Shown here piece by piece: positions 26,297-34,846 of a stretch of 64,000 nt of DNA. Position 1 is the first letter of the stretch; each line of letters opens with the position of its first letter. The translations under genes and the position numbers were made by a program. Source of the DNA: Cetobacterium ceti (GTDB taxonomy: Bacteria; Fusobacteriota; Fusobacteriia; Fusobacteriales; Fusobacteriaceae); contig NZ_FUWX01000012.1 in the NCBI RefSeq assembly GCF_900167275.1, positions 1-64,000 on the forward strand, written 5' to 3'. The notes under the pieces were generated by a model. That model was not told the DNA's origin and ran no database searches. It saw only the letters and a list, made by a program, of their open reading frames with translations.

Positions 26297-28180
26297 TTAT
26301 TTTTTAAGATATTTTTTTAACCAGTGTAAAATTTCTTCCATTCTCTTTATTCTTTTACTAGGTTTTCCACTTCTACTTAAATCATGATTTGCCCCTTTAA
26401 ATAAACAAAGTTTACTATCTATTCCATGATATTTTAAAGCTGTAAACATTTGTATTCCCTCACTCATCCAACATCTATAATCTTCATCTGAATGGATAAA
26501 TAATGTTGGAGTCTTTACCCTATTGGCATATTTTAAAGGGGATTTCTCCCATAAAACTTCACTATTTTCCCAAGGTGTTCCCATAATCTGTTGGCTGTTA
26601 TGGTAATATCCAATATCTGTTGTTAAAAACTTAGATATCCAATTACTTATACTTCTTTGAGAAACTCCACAGGCAAAAACATCACTATGTCCAATTATCC
26701 AGTTAACCATAAATCCACCGTAAGACCCTCCAGAAACTCCTACTCTACTTTTATCAATCTCTGGATACTTTTCCAATACAATTTTATAAAAAGCCATTAA
26801 ATCCTCATAGTCAACAGTTCCATATTTCCCTCTGATATCTGCAAATTCATTTCCTCTTCCATCACTACCTCTTGGATTAGTGTAGAAAACAAAATAACCT
26901 TCACTGGCTAAAACTTCCATTTCATGATAAAAATTTCTTCCATAGACTCCCTTAGGTCCCCCATGAATCATAAGGACCCCAGGATATTTTTCTCCAGGTA
27001 TGATCTCCTTAGGTTTTAATACAAACCCTTCAAACTCCATATGATCATTTATAAAAATTAAACTTTCCAATTGAGAAACTTTTTTATTATACTCTCCATT
27101 AAAATTAGTTATTTTTTCTTTTTTATTATTTAAAAGAAAAATATCCTCTAGAGCTCTATCTTCCATTACAACTCCATATATATCCTTTTCCATTACTTCT
27201 ATTTCATCTAAAGAGCCCTCTATTTTCTCCTCTCTAGTTAATTTACCATTTATATCCATGGAAAATAAACTTGAAGAATTTTCCTCTGTACCTATGAAAT
27301 ATATTTTTTCATCCTTTATCCCAAGGTTTTTTCCAGATAAATATCTACAATCACTTCCCACTGAATTTCCTATGGAAAGATCCATATTAGAGATTTTTCT
27401 TATTTCTTCATTGGAATATAAATAAAATTCAGGATTCTCATTTAATCCATAGTTTTCCATTGTGGTTCCAAGAAATATAATCTTTTCATTTAACATCATT
27501 ACATCTTTTATATTAAATTTTTTATCCCCTATTAAAGTTTTATTTTCTCCACTTGTCAAATCATAAACCTTTAATTCATTATACACATCCATTTTATCCC
27601 TATAGGTTTTAGAAATATAATAAACCTTTTCCCCTATAACCCTAAATTTTTCCACTTTTTCAAATTTATTACTAATTCTATCTAAACTTTTTTCAATCTT
27701 ATTATAAATATATAGTCCATCCCTTTGTTTATTCATAATCCCCTTCCCATTGGCCCAAAAAGGTATCTCATCAAAAGTTTCTACATCTTCATCTACTATT
27801 CTTTTCTTATCTCCTAATATTAAAAATTTTCCTGAGGATATTTTTTCTATTTTGCTTATTTTATCCAAAGGAACTTTATAGCTTTCTATTATCTCTTGAG
27901 AGTATATTTGAAGTTTAAATATTTCAGTTTCTCCATCTGTACTCTCTTTAAAATAAAGTAATTTTCCCTCCTCTATCCAGGTATAATATTTTATATTCTC
28001 ACTTAAAACTCGTTTATATTCTTTTTTTTCTCTATTATATAGATATAAATTATTTATATATTTATTTTCTTTTAAGTCTATATTTGACTTTAAAAATCCT
28101 AAATACATACCACATGGTGAACCTTTTAAATTACTTAAAAAACTATATTTCCCAATATCTTCCAAATGTATTTTTTCCAT
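26297..28180 (-). CDS. S9-family prolyl oligopeptidase / acylaminoacyl peptidase
   Basis: The ~627-residue protein has an N-terminal beta-propeller-like region (repeated YLYN.E..KIS strands, residues ~1-370) and a C-terminal alpha/beta hydrolase: HGGPKGVYGRNF (oxyanion), GVSGGSYGGFMVNW with the nucleophile Ser, HSDEDYRC with the Asp, and GANHDLSRSGKP with the His. No signal peptide, so it acts on cytoplasmic peptides. The ATG at 28180 is preferred; the GTG at 28189 lies inside the Shine-Dalgarno AGAGGTGA. Confidence 0.92.
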   Translation of the reverse strand: MEKIHLEDIGKYSFLSNLKGSPCGMYLGFLKSNIDLKENKYINNLYLYNREKKEYKRVLSENIKYYTWIEEGKLLYFKESTDGETEIFKLQIYSQEIIESYKVPLDKISKIEKISSGKFLILGDKKRIVDEDVETFDEIPFWANGKGIMNKQRDGLYIYNKIEKSLDRISNKFEKVEKFRVIGEKVYYISKTYRDKMDVYNELKVYDLTSGENKTLIGDKKFNIKDVMMLNEKIIFLGTTMENYGLNENPEFYLYSNEEIRKISNMDLSIGNSVGSDCRYLSGKNLGIKDEKIYFIGTEENSSSLFSMDINGKLTREEKIEGSLDEIEVMEKDIYGVVMEDRALEDIFLLNNKKEKITNFNGEYNKKVSQLESLIFINDHMEFEGFVLKPKEIIPGEKYPGVLMIHGGPKGVYGRNFYHEMEVLASEGYFVFYTNPRGSDGRGNEFADIRGKYGTVDYEDLMAFYKIVLEKYPEIDKSRVGVSGGSYGGFMVNWIIGHSDVFACGVSQRSISNWISKFLTTDIGYYHNSQQIMGTPWENSEVLWEKSPLKYANRVKTPTLFIHSDEDYRCWMSEGIQMFTALKYHGIDSKLCLFKGANHDLSRSGKPSKRIKRMEEILHWLKKYLKK

Positions 28181-28445
28181 TAGAATCACCTCTTAATTTA
28201 TTTTACTCTCTAATAATATTTTAGTTCCCTATTAATTTTTAAAGCAACTTATTTTTCTTTGTATACAGTATCCATTTCCGAACATTATTTTCATATTCAA
28301 ATTGATAAATTTATTTTATTATTGAAAAAACTCAAAAAATTTGTTTTACTATTTAAGTATGAAGTACCAAAATTTAACACCTTGGAATTTTGTTGTACTA
28401 ATTGAATTCGTTTTTAAAATCTTTTATATAAAGGAGTGTTAATTT
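28181..28445. other. 265-nt intergenic region with an imperfect inverted repeat
   Basis: The region separates two divergent genes. AGTACCAAAATT (28363-28374) and AATTTTGTTGTACT (28386-28399) form an imperfect hairpin or operator upstream of the EIIA-CBS gene. No RNA family or clear consensus promoter is recognised. Confidence 0.5.
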
Positions 28446-29369
28446 ATGAAACTATCTAGTTATCTTTCACCTGATTTAATTGTTACAAATCTTGATGGAA
28501 GTAATATGGAGGAACTTATTTCAAATTTTATTGAAACAGTTTCCAAAAGAGATAAGAATATTTTCAAAGAGAAAAAAGATCTCGTAAAAGAAATTATTCT
28601 TGAAAGAGAAAGGGAAGCCTCTACCTATGTGGGATATGGTATAGCTGTTCCCCATGGAAGAATCAATCACTTTGATGATTTAGTTATTGGAATTGGAATT
28701 TTAAAAAATCCTTTACCTGTTTTGTTCCAAGGAAAGGAAGAAAAATTAAACTTAATTATCTTAGTAGCTGGAGATCTTTTAAAAAGTAAATCCATTCTTA
28801 AAATTATGTCTGGTATTTCCTCTCTAGCTTTAAAGCACAAGGAAGCCCTTGATAAAATTTTAAAAAGTAAAAATCCCGAAGAAATTATTGAAATTTTTAG
28901 AGAATATAATATTGAAATTGACCATGATATTATTGCTGAAGATTTAATAAATAGCACTTTAGTTCCCGCTAGGGATAATAATACTCTAGAGGATATTGCT
29001 AGAAGACTTATTTCTGAAAATATAAGTGGATTACCTGTTGTGGATGGATATAATAATTTTTTAGGAGAAATCACAGAGCGAGAACTTATCGCCTTTGGAA
29101 TGCCTAAATACACATCTATTTTAGACGATTTAAGTTTTTTAACAGTGGGAGAACCCTTTGAAAATTATTTAACTAAGGAAAATATTACACCTATTAAGGA
29201 TCTTTATAGAACAGAAAATATTGTAACCTTAGATAGGGAAGCTCCTATTATGGAAATAGCTTATATTTTCATGAGTAAAAAGGTTACAAGGATTTATGTG
29301 GTAGATAAAGGAAAATATTCTGGAGTTATACTCAGATCTGATATTATTAAAAAAATTCTACACATATAA
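28446..29369 (+). CDS. PTS EIIA (fructose/mannitol type) fused to two CBS domains
   Basis: The 307-residue protein has an N-terminal type-2 EIIA domain (residues ~1-150) with YGIAVPHGR, whose His is the phosphorylation site in this family, and EREREASTYVG before it. The C-terminal half carries CBS-like repeats (DNNTLEDIARRLISENISGLPVVDG; REAPIMEIAYIFMSKKVTRIYVVD). No EIIB or EIIC is adjacent. The next gene, 15 nt downstream, is an ion permease, so this is probably a sensor that controls the permease by phosphorylation or nucleotide binding (inference). AAAGGAGTG precedes the ATG. Confidence 0.88.
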   Translation: MKLSSYLSPDLIVTNLDGSNMEELISNFIETVSKRDKNIFKEKKDLVKEIILEREREASTYVGYGIAVPHGRINHFDDLVIGIGILKNPLPVLFQGKEEKLNLIILVAGDLLKSKSILKIMSGISSLALKHKEALDKILKSKNPEEIIEIFREYNIEIDHDIIAEDLINSTLVPARDNNTLEDIARRLISENISGLPVVDGYNNFLGEITERELIAFGMPKYTSILDDLSFLTVGEPFENYLTKENITPIKDLYRTENIVTLDREAPIMEIAYIFMSKKVTRIYVVDKGKYSGVILRSDIIKKILHI

Positions 29370-29384
29370 ATTTGGAGGTTTAAT

Positions 29385-30665
29385 ATGCTATCACTTATTG
29401 TTGGATTAATTATATTTATTGCTGTTTTCTATTCTATTATTACAGAGAAAGTTCCTGGACCTTGGGCTACTATGATTGGTGGACTTGCCATGGCTATGGT
29501 TGGTATCCTAGATGAGAAAAGTGCTCTTGAGGCTATTTCAGGTAGATTAGAAATTTTATTTTTACTTATTGGTATGATGATTATAGTTCACCTTATTTCA
29601 GAAACTGGTATTTTCCAATGGTTTGCTATTTCCCTAGCAAAATTAGTTAGAGGAGAACCATTTATGTTAATCGCTTTACTATCTATAGTAACAGCTGTTT
29701 GTTCAGCATTTTTAGATAATGTTACAACTATTTTACTAATGGCCCCTGTTTCTATTTTATTAGCTGGAGAGTTAAAATTAAATCCATTTCCCTTTGTTAT
29801 AACAGAAATTATGGCTGCAAATATTGGTGGAACTGCCACTTTAATAGGAGACCCTACTCAGTTAATTATAGGTCATGAAGGTCATTTAACATTTAATGAA
29901 TTTCTATTTAATACTTCCCCTGTGGCTATTTTATCTATGGTTGTACTTCTGCTAAATGTTTATTTTATTTATAAAAAAGATCTTCATGTTTCTAGAGAAT
30001 TAAAAGCAAGAATTATGGAGATGAACCCTAGTAGAAGTTTAAGAGATAAAAAATTATTAGTTGAAGCTGGAACAATATTCTTACTTGTTATATTTGGATT
30101 TATTTTAAATAACTTTATAGATAAGGGACTTGCAATGATTTCTTTAACTGGAGCTATTTTACTTGTTATTATTTCTAAACAAAAACCCCATGAAATCTTT
30201 GAACATGTGGAGTGGGATACACTTTTCTTCTTCATCGGTCTTTTCATGATGGTAAAAGGAATTGAAGAGATTCAGCTTATTAAAATTATTGGAGATAAAA
30301 TGATTAAATTAACTGCTGGTAATTTTAAATTAGCTACTATGGCCATAGTTTATATCTCTGCGGGATTCACTTCTATAATAGGAAATGTTGCCAATGCAGC
30401 TACTATGTCTAAAATTATAAATGTTATGAGTCCATCCTTTAAAGATTTAGGAAACACTCAAGTTTTCTGGTGGGCCCTTTCATTTGGATCATGCTTAGGA
30501 GGAAATATATCTATTTTAGGTTCTGCTACAAATGTGGTTGCAGTTGGAGTTGCCAATAAAAGTGGATGTAAAATAGAGTTCGTTAAGTTTTTAAAGTTTG
30601 GTTCTTTAATTGCTCTTGAAACTTTAATAGTTGCTAGTATCTATATTTGGTTTAGATATTTATAA
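29385..30665 (+). CDS. ArsB/NhaD (SLC13-like) ion transporter
   Basis: The 426-residue membrane protein has about 11-12 hydrophobic segments and the ion transporter superfamily marks: LLIGMMIIVHLISETG, AFLDNVTTILLMAPV, GGTATLIGDPTQLIIG and, in the second half, GNVANAATMSKI and LGGNISILGSATNVVAVG. Substrates in the family include arsenite, Na+/H+ and dicarboxylates, so the ion is not assigned. The upstream EIIA-CBS gene is in the same unit. TTGGAGGTTTAAT precedes the ATG. Confidence 0.87.
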   Translation: MLSLIVGLIIFIAVFYSIITEKVPGPWATMIGGLAMAMVGILDEKSALEAISGRLEILFLLIGMMIIVHLISETGIFQWFAISLAKLVRGEPFMLIALLSIVTAVCSAFLDNVTTILLMAPVSILLAGELKLNPFPFVITEIMAANIGGTATLIGDPTQLIIGHEGHLTFNEFLFNTSPVAILSMVVLLLNVYFIYKKDLHVSRELKARIMEMNPSRSLRDKKLLVEAGTIFLLVIFGFILNNFIDKGLAMISLTGAILLVIISKQKPHEIFEHVEWDTLFFFIGLFMMVKGIEEIQLIKIIGDKMIKLTAGNFKLATMAIVYISAGFTSIIGNVANAATMSKIINVMSPSFKDLGNTQVFWWALSFGSCLGGNISILGSATNVVAVGVANKSGCKIEFVKFLKFGSLIALETLIVASIYIWFRYL

Positions 30666-30677
30666 TCTTTTCCCCAT

Positions 30678-30720
30678 AAAAAGAAAGACCCTCGGGGGAG
30701 TGAGGGTCTTTCAGGGGGGG
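30678..30720 (-). terminator. C-rich 3' element and terminator after the AGCS gene
   Basis: On the minus strand, after the symporter stop codon, comes CCCCCCC (30720-30714), then an 11-bp perfect stem (GAAAGACCCTC/GAGGGTCTTTC) whose 8-nt loop is ACTCCCCC, then CTTTTT. It is an intrinsic terminator by form. Its C-rich flank and loop resemble those of the candidate RNA at 1139-1230, so a 3'UTR-derived small RNA is possible. Confidence 0.75.
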
Positions 30721-30769
30721 ATTAATTTATACTATAATTTCACCTATTTGGGATACTATTAAGACGTTT

Positions 30770-32131
30770 CTACTTTGTAAAAAGTTTTAAATTTTTTATA
30801 TTTTTTTTCAAATAAATTTTTTCATAATTATTCAATTCTTCTAAAGCTACATTTCTAAGAGGTACTATTCCTATGAAATTAACTATTGTCATAAGTCCTA
30901 ATCCTAAATCTGCCAAATTCCACATAAATATATTTTGATGTAATCCACCTAAAAATATCATTGAAAGAGCAAATATTTTAAATAAATTTTTGTATATTTT
31001 TTTATTTGAACAAAACTCCACATTTACCTGTCCATAAAAACATATTCCTAAAAGTGTGCTAAAGGAAAATAAAAATAAAATTATAGCTATAAATATTTTC
31101 CCCATAGACCCTATATGATAATTAAATGCCACCTGTAAAAGCTCCATTCCATCTAATCCTTTAATTATTTGTCCATCAGTTAACAAAACCACCATAGCTG
31201 TTGCTGTACATATTACAAAAGTATCTACAAATACTCCTAGGGATTGAATTAATCCTTGTTTTACAGGATGATCCACATTAGCTGAAGCTGCTGCACAGGG
31301 TGCACTTCCTGTTCCCGCTTCATTGGAAAAAAGCCCTCTTTTTACTCCCTGCATAAGAACTACTCCTATGGCTCCTCCTATTCCCTCTTTTATTCCAAAA
31401 GCTTCACTTACAATTAATTTAATAACCCCTGGTAGTAAATTTATATTTCTAAAAATTATAAAAAATACTGCACCTAAGTATAAAAGTGCCATAAGGGGAA
31501 CTATTTTATCTAAAACCTTGGCTATTTTTTCTTTTTTACCAAATATAACTAAAGATGAAATTATAACTAATATTATACTCATAAGTTTCATATCTATATT
31601 AAAGGCAACTTTAAAAGATTCAGTTACAGAGTTTGAAACTATTTGTAGTACCCCTGCCCAACAAATAAGTCCTGTCCCCATAAAAACAAATCCTAAAGTT
31701 TTTTTATTTAATCCATTTTTCAAATAAAAAGCTGGACCACCTATAAATTCTCCATTTTCATTTTTCTCTCTATAAACCATTGCTAAGGTGGTTTCTATAA
31801 ATGCTGTGGCAGAACCTAAAAGTGCCACTACCCACATCCAAAATACAGCCCCTGCTCCTCCTATAGAAAGAGCACTTACAACTCCTACTAAATTCCCAGC
31901 TCCAACTCTTGTAGCTGTACTTACACAAAAAGCTTGAAAGGATGATAAATTTCCATCTACCTTCTCACTTTTTTCTCCTAGAAGTTCTATCATATGCTTA
32001 AATAATCTCACCTGTACAAAGGAAGTTTTTATACTAAATAAAATTCCTCCTCCAATAAGTAAATAAACCAATAGATTTTTTCCCCATAAAATTCCATTTA
32101 AAAAATTTACAATACTCTCTAAAATTTCCAT
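30770..32131 (-). CDS. AGCS-family amino acid:cation symporter
   Basis: The 453-residue protein has ~11 transmembrane segments and the AGCS signature: GGGILFSIKTSFVQVRLFKHM, STATRVGAGNLVGVVSALSIGG, GGPAFYLKNGL and RGLFSNEAGTGSAPCAAASA. Known members bring in alanine or glycine with Na+ or H+. The start ATG has AGGGAGAGTGAAATT before it. A leader with a tiny Tyr-rich ORF and a terminator (32164-32353) lies upstream, which suggests control by amino-acid supply; it raises the possibility that the substrate is not only Ala/Gly. Confidence 0.92.
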   Translation of the reverse strand: MEILESIVNFLNGILWGKNLLVYLLIGGGILFSIKTSFVQVRLFKHMIELLGEKSEKVDGNLSSFQAFCVSTATRVGAGNLVGVVSALSIGGAGAVFWMWVVALLGSATAFIETTLAMVYREKNENGEFIGGPAFYLKNGLNKKTLGFVFMGTGLICWAGVLQIVSNSVTESFKVAFNIDMKLMSIILVIISSLVIFGKKEKIAKVLDKIVPLMALLYLGAVFFIIFRNINLLPGVIKLIVSEAFGIKEGIGGAIGVVLMQGVKRGLFSNEAGTGSAPCAAASANVDHPVKQGLIQSLGVFVDTFVICTATAMVVLLTDGQIIKGLDGMELLQVAFNYHIGSMGKIFIAIILFLFSFSTLLGICFYGQVNVEFCSNKKIYKNLFKIFALSMIFLGGLHQNIFMWNLADLGLGLMTIVNFIGIVPLRNVALEELNNYEKIYLKKNIKNLKLFTK

Positions 32132-32163
32132 AATTTCACTCTCCCTTGAATTATTTTTATAAA

Positions 32164-32271
32164 TAAAAAAAGCCCGTGGATTTTACTCCACAGGCTAAAT
32201 CATTTCCCTATGTTTACAAATCCATTTTTTCCTCTTATTTTAAATAAGCACAAAATGGATTCGTATTTATT
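32164..32271 (-). promoter_or_regulatory. Attenuator between the leader peptide and the AGCS gene
   Basis: On the minus strand, region A AATCCATTTT (32261-32252) can pair with region B AAAATGGATTT (32228-32218), with an inner CTTATTT/AATAAG helix. Further on, AGCCTGTGGA (32196-32187) and TCCACGGGCT (32180-32171) form a terminator with seven T residues. AAATCCA in the terminator (32183-32177) repeats part of region A and can pair with TGGATTT of region B, so B can choose between A and the terminator. This is the layout of an attenuator. Confidence 0.68.
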
Positions 32272-32281
32272 TCATCTGAAA

Positions 32282-32353
32282 TCAACACCAATCCTTATTT
32301 TTATAATAATAGTAATATGCGTTTCTTATAAAAAATTGTAAATTACTACCCAT
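32282..32353 (-). CDS. Leader peptide of 23 residues with five consecutive Tyr
   Basis: On the minus strand AAGGAGG (32367-32361) is followed after 7 nt by ATG at 32353 and a 24-codon frame ending in TGA at 32282. The peptide starts MGSNLQFFIRNA, then five Tyr codons (TAT TAC TAT TAT TAT), and ends KNKDWC. A promoter with 17-nt spacing lies directly upstream and an attenuator-terminator follows before the AGCS symporter gene. Amino-acid leader peptides with runs of control codons are established in trp, phe and his operons. The Tyr run suggests tyrosyl-tRNA sensing; Trp and Cys at the end may also matter. Conservation is untested. Confidence 0.72.
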   Translation of the reverse strand: MGSNLQFFIRNAYYYYYKNKDWC

Positions 32354-32382
32354 GGGTTGACCTCCTTAAAATTATTTTAATT

Positions 32383-32411
32383 AATATATCACTAAAAAAT
32401 TTAAAAAGCAA
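32383..32411 (-). promoter_or_regulatory. Promoter of the leader peptide-AGCS unit
   Basis: On the minus strand -35 TTGCTT (32411-32406), 17 nt, -10 TATATT (32388-32383). It is back to back with the gnd promoter. Confidence 0.65.
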
Positions 32412-32412
32412 A

Positions 32413-32441
32413 TTGTTTTTTTTATTTTTTTTAGTTATACT
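32413..32441 (+). promoter_or_regulatory. Promoter of gnd-zwf-pgl
   Basis: -35 TTGTTT (32413-32418), 17 nt, -10 TATACT (32436-32441), 32 nt before the gnd start. Confidence 0.7.
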
Positions 32442-32473
32442 TCTAAAACCACTATTTTATGGGAGGGATTTTT

Positions 32474-33379
32474 ATGCGTATTGGTATGATTGGTCTTGGA
32501 AAAATGGGTAGTAAAATTTCTGAAAAACTACTTTTAACAGGTCATCAAGTTTTAGGGTATGATACTAATAAAACCTTACTAAAACCTATTATTGATAATG
32601 GCGGTGTTATTGCAGATGATTTTAATGTTTTTGTAGATACTTTAAACAAATTAAAAATTCCTGTTATTTGGCTTATGGTTCCTGCTGGAGATATAACTAA
32701 AAATATCATAATTGAATTAAGTTCTAAATTAAAACCTGGTTCTATTGTTATAGATGGAGGAAATTCCAATTATAGAGATACTATGGAAAATTATAAAATT
32801 TTAAAAGAAAAGGATATTCACCTTTTAGATGTAGGAACTAGCGGTGGAATTTGGGGCTTTGAAAGAGGATTTTGTTTTATGGCTGGGGGAGATATTGAAC
32901 CTTATAATTTTATAAGTCCCGTATTAAAAGATTTAGCTGCCCAAGGTGGTTATAACTACATGGGTCCTAGTGGTAGTGGTCATTTTGTTAAAATGGTTCA
33001 CAATGGTATTGAATATGCTCTTATGGAAGCCTATGGAGAGGGATTCCATCTTTTGGAAAATTCCAAGGATTATTCTCTAAATTTAGAAAATATAGCCAAT
33101 CTTTGGCAAAATGGAAGTATTATCGAATCCTTTCTTTTAGGACTTACTGGAAATATGTTTAAAAAGGATCCTCACCTAGAAAATATTGTTGGTTATGTGG
33201 AAGATTCTGGTGAAGGTCGTTGGACTGTGGAAACTAGCATTGACCAAAGAACCCCTGCTCCTGTTATTACCATTGCTCTTATGGAAAGATTCCGTTCTCG
33301 TATTAAGGATTCCTTCAAGGATAAGGTGATTGCTGGTCTTAGAAAAGAGTTTGGTGGTCATAATGTAAAAAGAAAATAG
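32474..33379 (+). CDS. gnd: 6-phosphogluconate dehydrogenase, decarboxylating, short type
   Basis: The enzyme oxidises 6-phosphogluconate to ribulose 5-phosphate and CO2. The N-terminus RIGMIGLGKMGSKI is the dinucleotide fold, IVIDGGNSNYRDTMENY and DVGTSGGIWGFERGFCFMAGG bind substrate, and GHFVKMVHNGIEYALMEAYGEG holds the catalytic Lys. At ~301 residues it is the short (GndA/YqeC-like) type, not the ~470-residue dimer. The ATG at 32474 follows TGGGAGGGATTTTT. It heads an operon with zwf and pgl. Confidence 0.95.
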   Translation: MRIGMIGLGKMGSKISEKLLLTGHQVLGYDTNKTLLKPIIDNGGVIADDFNVFVDTLNKLKIPVIWLMVPAGDITKNIIIELSSKLKPGSIVIDGGNSNYRDTMENYKILKEKDIHLLDVGTSGGIWGFERGFCFMAGGDIEPYNFISPVLKDLAAQGGYNYMGPSGSGHFVKMVHNGIEYALMEAYGEGFHLLENSKDYSLNLENIANLWQNGSIIESFLLGLTGNMFKKDPHLENIVGYVEDSGEGRWTVETSIDQRTPAPVITIALMERFRSRIKDSFKDKVIAGLRKEFGGHNVKRK

Positions 33380-33388
33380 GAGGTTTCT

Positions 33389-34846
33389 ATGAGTAGTATT
33401 TCCCCATTTATTTTTGTTATTTTTGGTGGAGATGGAAATCTCAGTAAGAAAAAATTGATTCCAGCTCTTTATACTCTTTTTAAACTTCAGGGATTAAATG
33501 AGAAATCCATAATTTTATTTCATAGTTTAAACCCCCTAGAAAAAATAGAAATGAATAATTTTATAAAAAATAGTCTTGAATCCTTTGGTACTCTCCAAGA
33601 GGAACAGTATCCTTTGGATAGATTTTTAAATAAATTTATTAATTTTTCTGGTGATTTTAATTCACCTGAAAACTTTACCCATCTCAATAATCTACTTTGT
33701 AATATTCAAGATACATTAAAAGAAAAATGGCAAATAATTTTTTATCTTTCCATTCCACCAGAGTTTATACTTCCATGTTTAAAAATAATTGAAAAAATTA
33801 AATATTGTGAAAATAACGAAGATAAAAAACTTGTTATAGAAAAACCCTTTGGAAACAATTTAGCCTCTGCTAAATTTCTAAATAAAGAGCTTTCTAAGTT
33901 TTTTTCTGAAAAGGAAATCTATAGAATAGATCACTATTTAGGAAAAGAAACTGTGCAAAATATTTTATTTTTTAGATTTGGAAACTCTATTTTTGAACCA
34001 CTTTGGTCTAGGGAATATGTGGATCATGTGGAGATAACTATCAGCGAAACTATTGGAATTGAAAAACGAGGTCTTTTTTATGAAAAAAATGGAATTTTAA
34101 AGGATATTATTCAAAATCATGCCCTACAACTTTTGGCCCTAGTGGCCATGGAGTATCCTCCTAACTTCCAAAGTGATTCCATTAGAGATGAAAAAATAAA
34201 GGTTTTTAAAAGCATCAAAAGATTCTTAACACCTGAACAAATAGATGAAAATATAATTCTTGGTCAATATGATTCTGGTATTGTTCAAGGGGAAAGGGTT
34301 CTTTCCTATAGAGAGGAGGAAAATGTTGAAAGTCATTCTAATACACCTACCTTCTTTGGTGGAAAATTTGAAATTGAAAGTTGGCGTTGGTCTGGGGTTC
34401 CCTTCTATATAAGAGCGGGAAAACGATTAAAAAAGAAGGTCACTGAAATTGCTATTTTCTTCAAAAATCCTCCTTTAAATCTTTTTGGGAAAAGTTGTTC
34501 TCAAATTGCACCAAATAAAATTATTTTTTCCATTCAACCTGAGGAAAAAATTGAAATTTTTGTAAATATGAAATATCCTGGGGATAAAAATTATCCCCAT
34601 CCAATAAAATTAACATTTGATTATTCCTCATTGGAAAATCGTCTTAATTTAACTGCCTATGAACGTTTAATTTTAGATATTTTTAAAGGGGATCAATCTC
34701 TTTTTGCAAGACAGGATGGAATTGAACTTATGTGGGATATTATAGATCCCCTTGTGTCCCATTTCTCCAATAAATTTTTAGATTTTCCAAATTATTCCAG
34801 TGGAACATGGGGTCCTAAACAAAGGTGGAATCTATATGAAGATTAA
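33389..34846 (+). CDS. zwf: Glucose-6-phosphate dehydrogenase
   Basis: The enzyme oxidises glucose 6-phosphate to 6-phosphogluconolactone. It has FVIFGGDGNLSKKKLIPALY (coenzyme loop), VIEKPFGNNLASA, RIDHYLGKETVQNILFFRFGN (active site) and IRAGKRLKKKVTEI. Length 485. AGGAGGTTTCT precedes the ATG, 9 nt after gnd. Its last codons overlap pgl. Confidence 0.97.
   Translation: MSSISPFIFVIFGGDGNLSKKKLIPALYTLFKLQGLNEKSIILFHSLNPLEKIEMNNFIKNSLESFGTLQEEQYPLDRFLNKFINFSGDFNSPENFTHLNNLLCNIQDTLKEKWQIIFYLSIPPEFILPCLKIIEKIKYCENNEDKKLVIEKPFGNNLASAKFLNKELSKFFSEKEIYRIDHYLGKETVQNILFFRFGNSIFEPLWSREYVDHVEITISETIGIEKRGLFYEKNGILKDIIQNHALQLLALVAMEYPPNFQSDSIRDEKIKVFKSIKRFLTPEQIDENIILGQYDSGIVQGERVLSYREEENVESHSNTPTFFGGKFEIESWRWSGVPFYIRAGKRLKKKVTEIAIFFKNPPLNLFGKSCSQIAPNKIIFSIQPEEKIEIFVNMKYPGDKNYPHPIKLTFDYSSLENRLNLTAYERLILDIFKGDQSLFARQDGIELMWDIIDPLVSHFSNKFLDFPNYSSGTWGPKQRWNLYED

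Noticed and set aside
32132-32380. Glycine riboswitch upstream of the AGCS symporter
   Set aside because: Such a riboswitch would be a natural guess for this gene, but the leader lacks its conserved tandem cores and instead holds a small ORF and a terminator.
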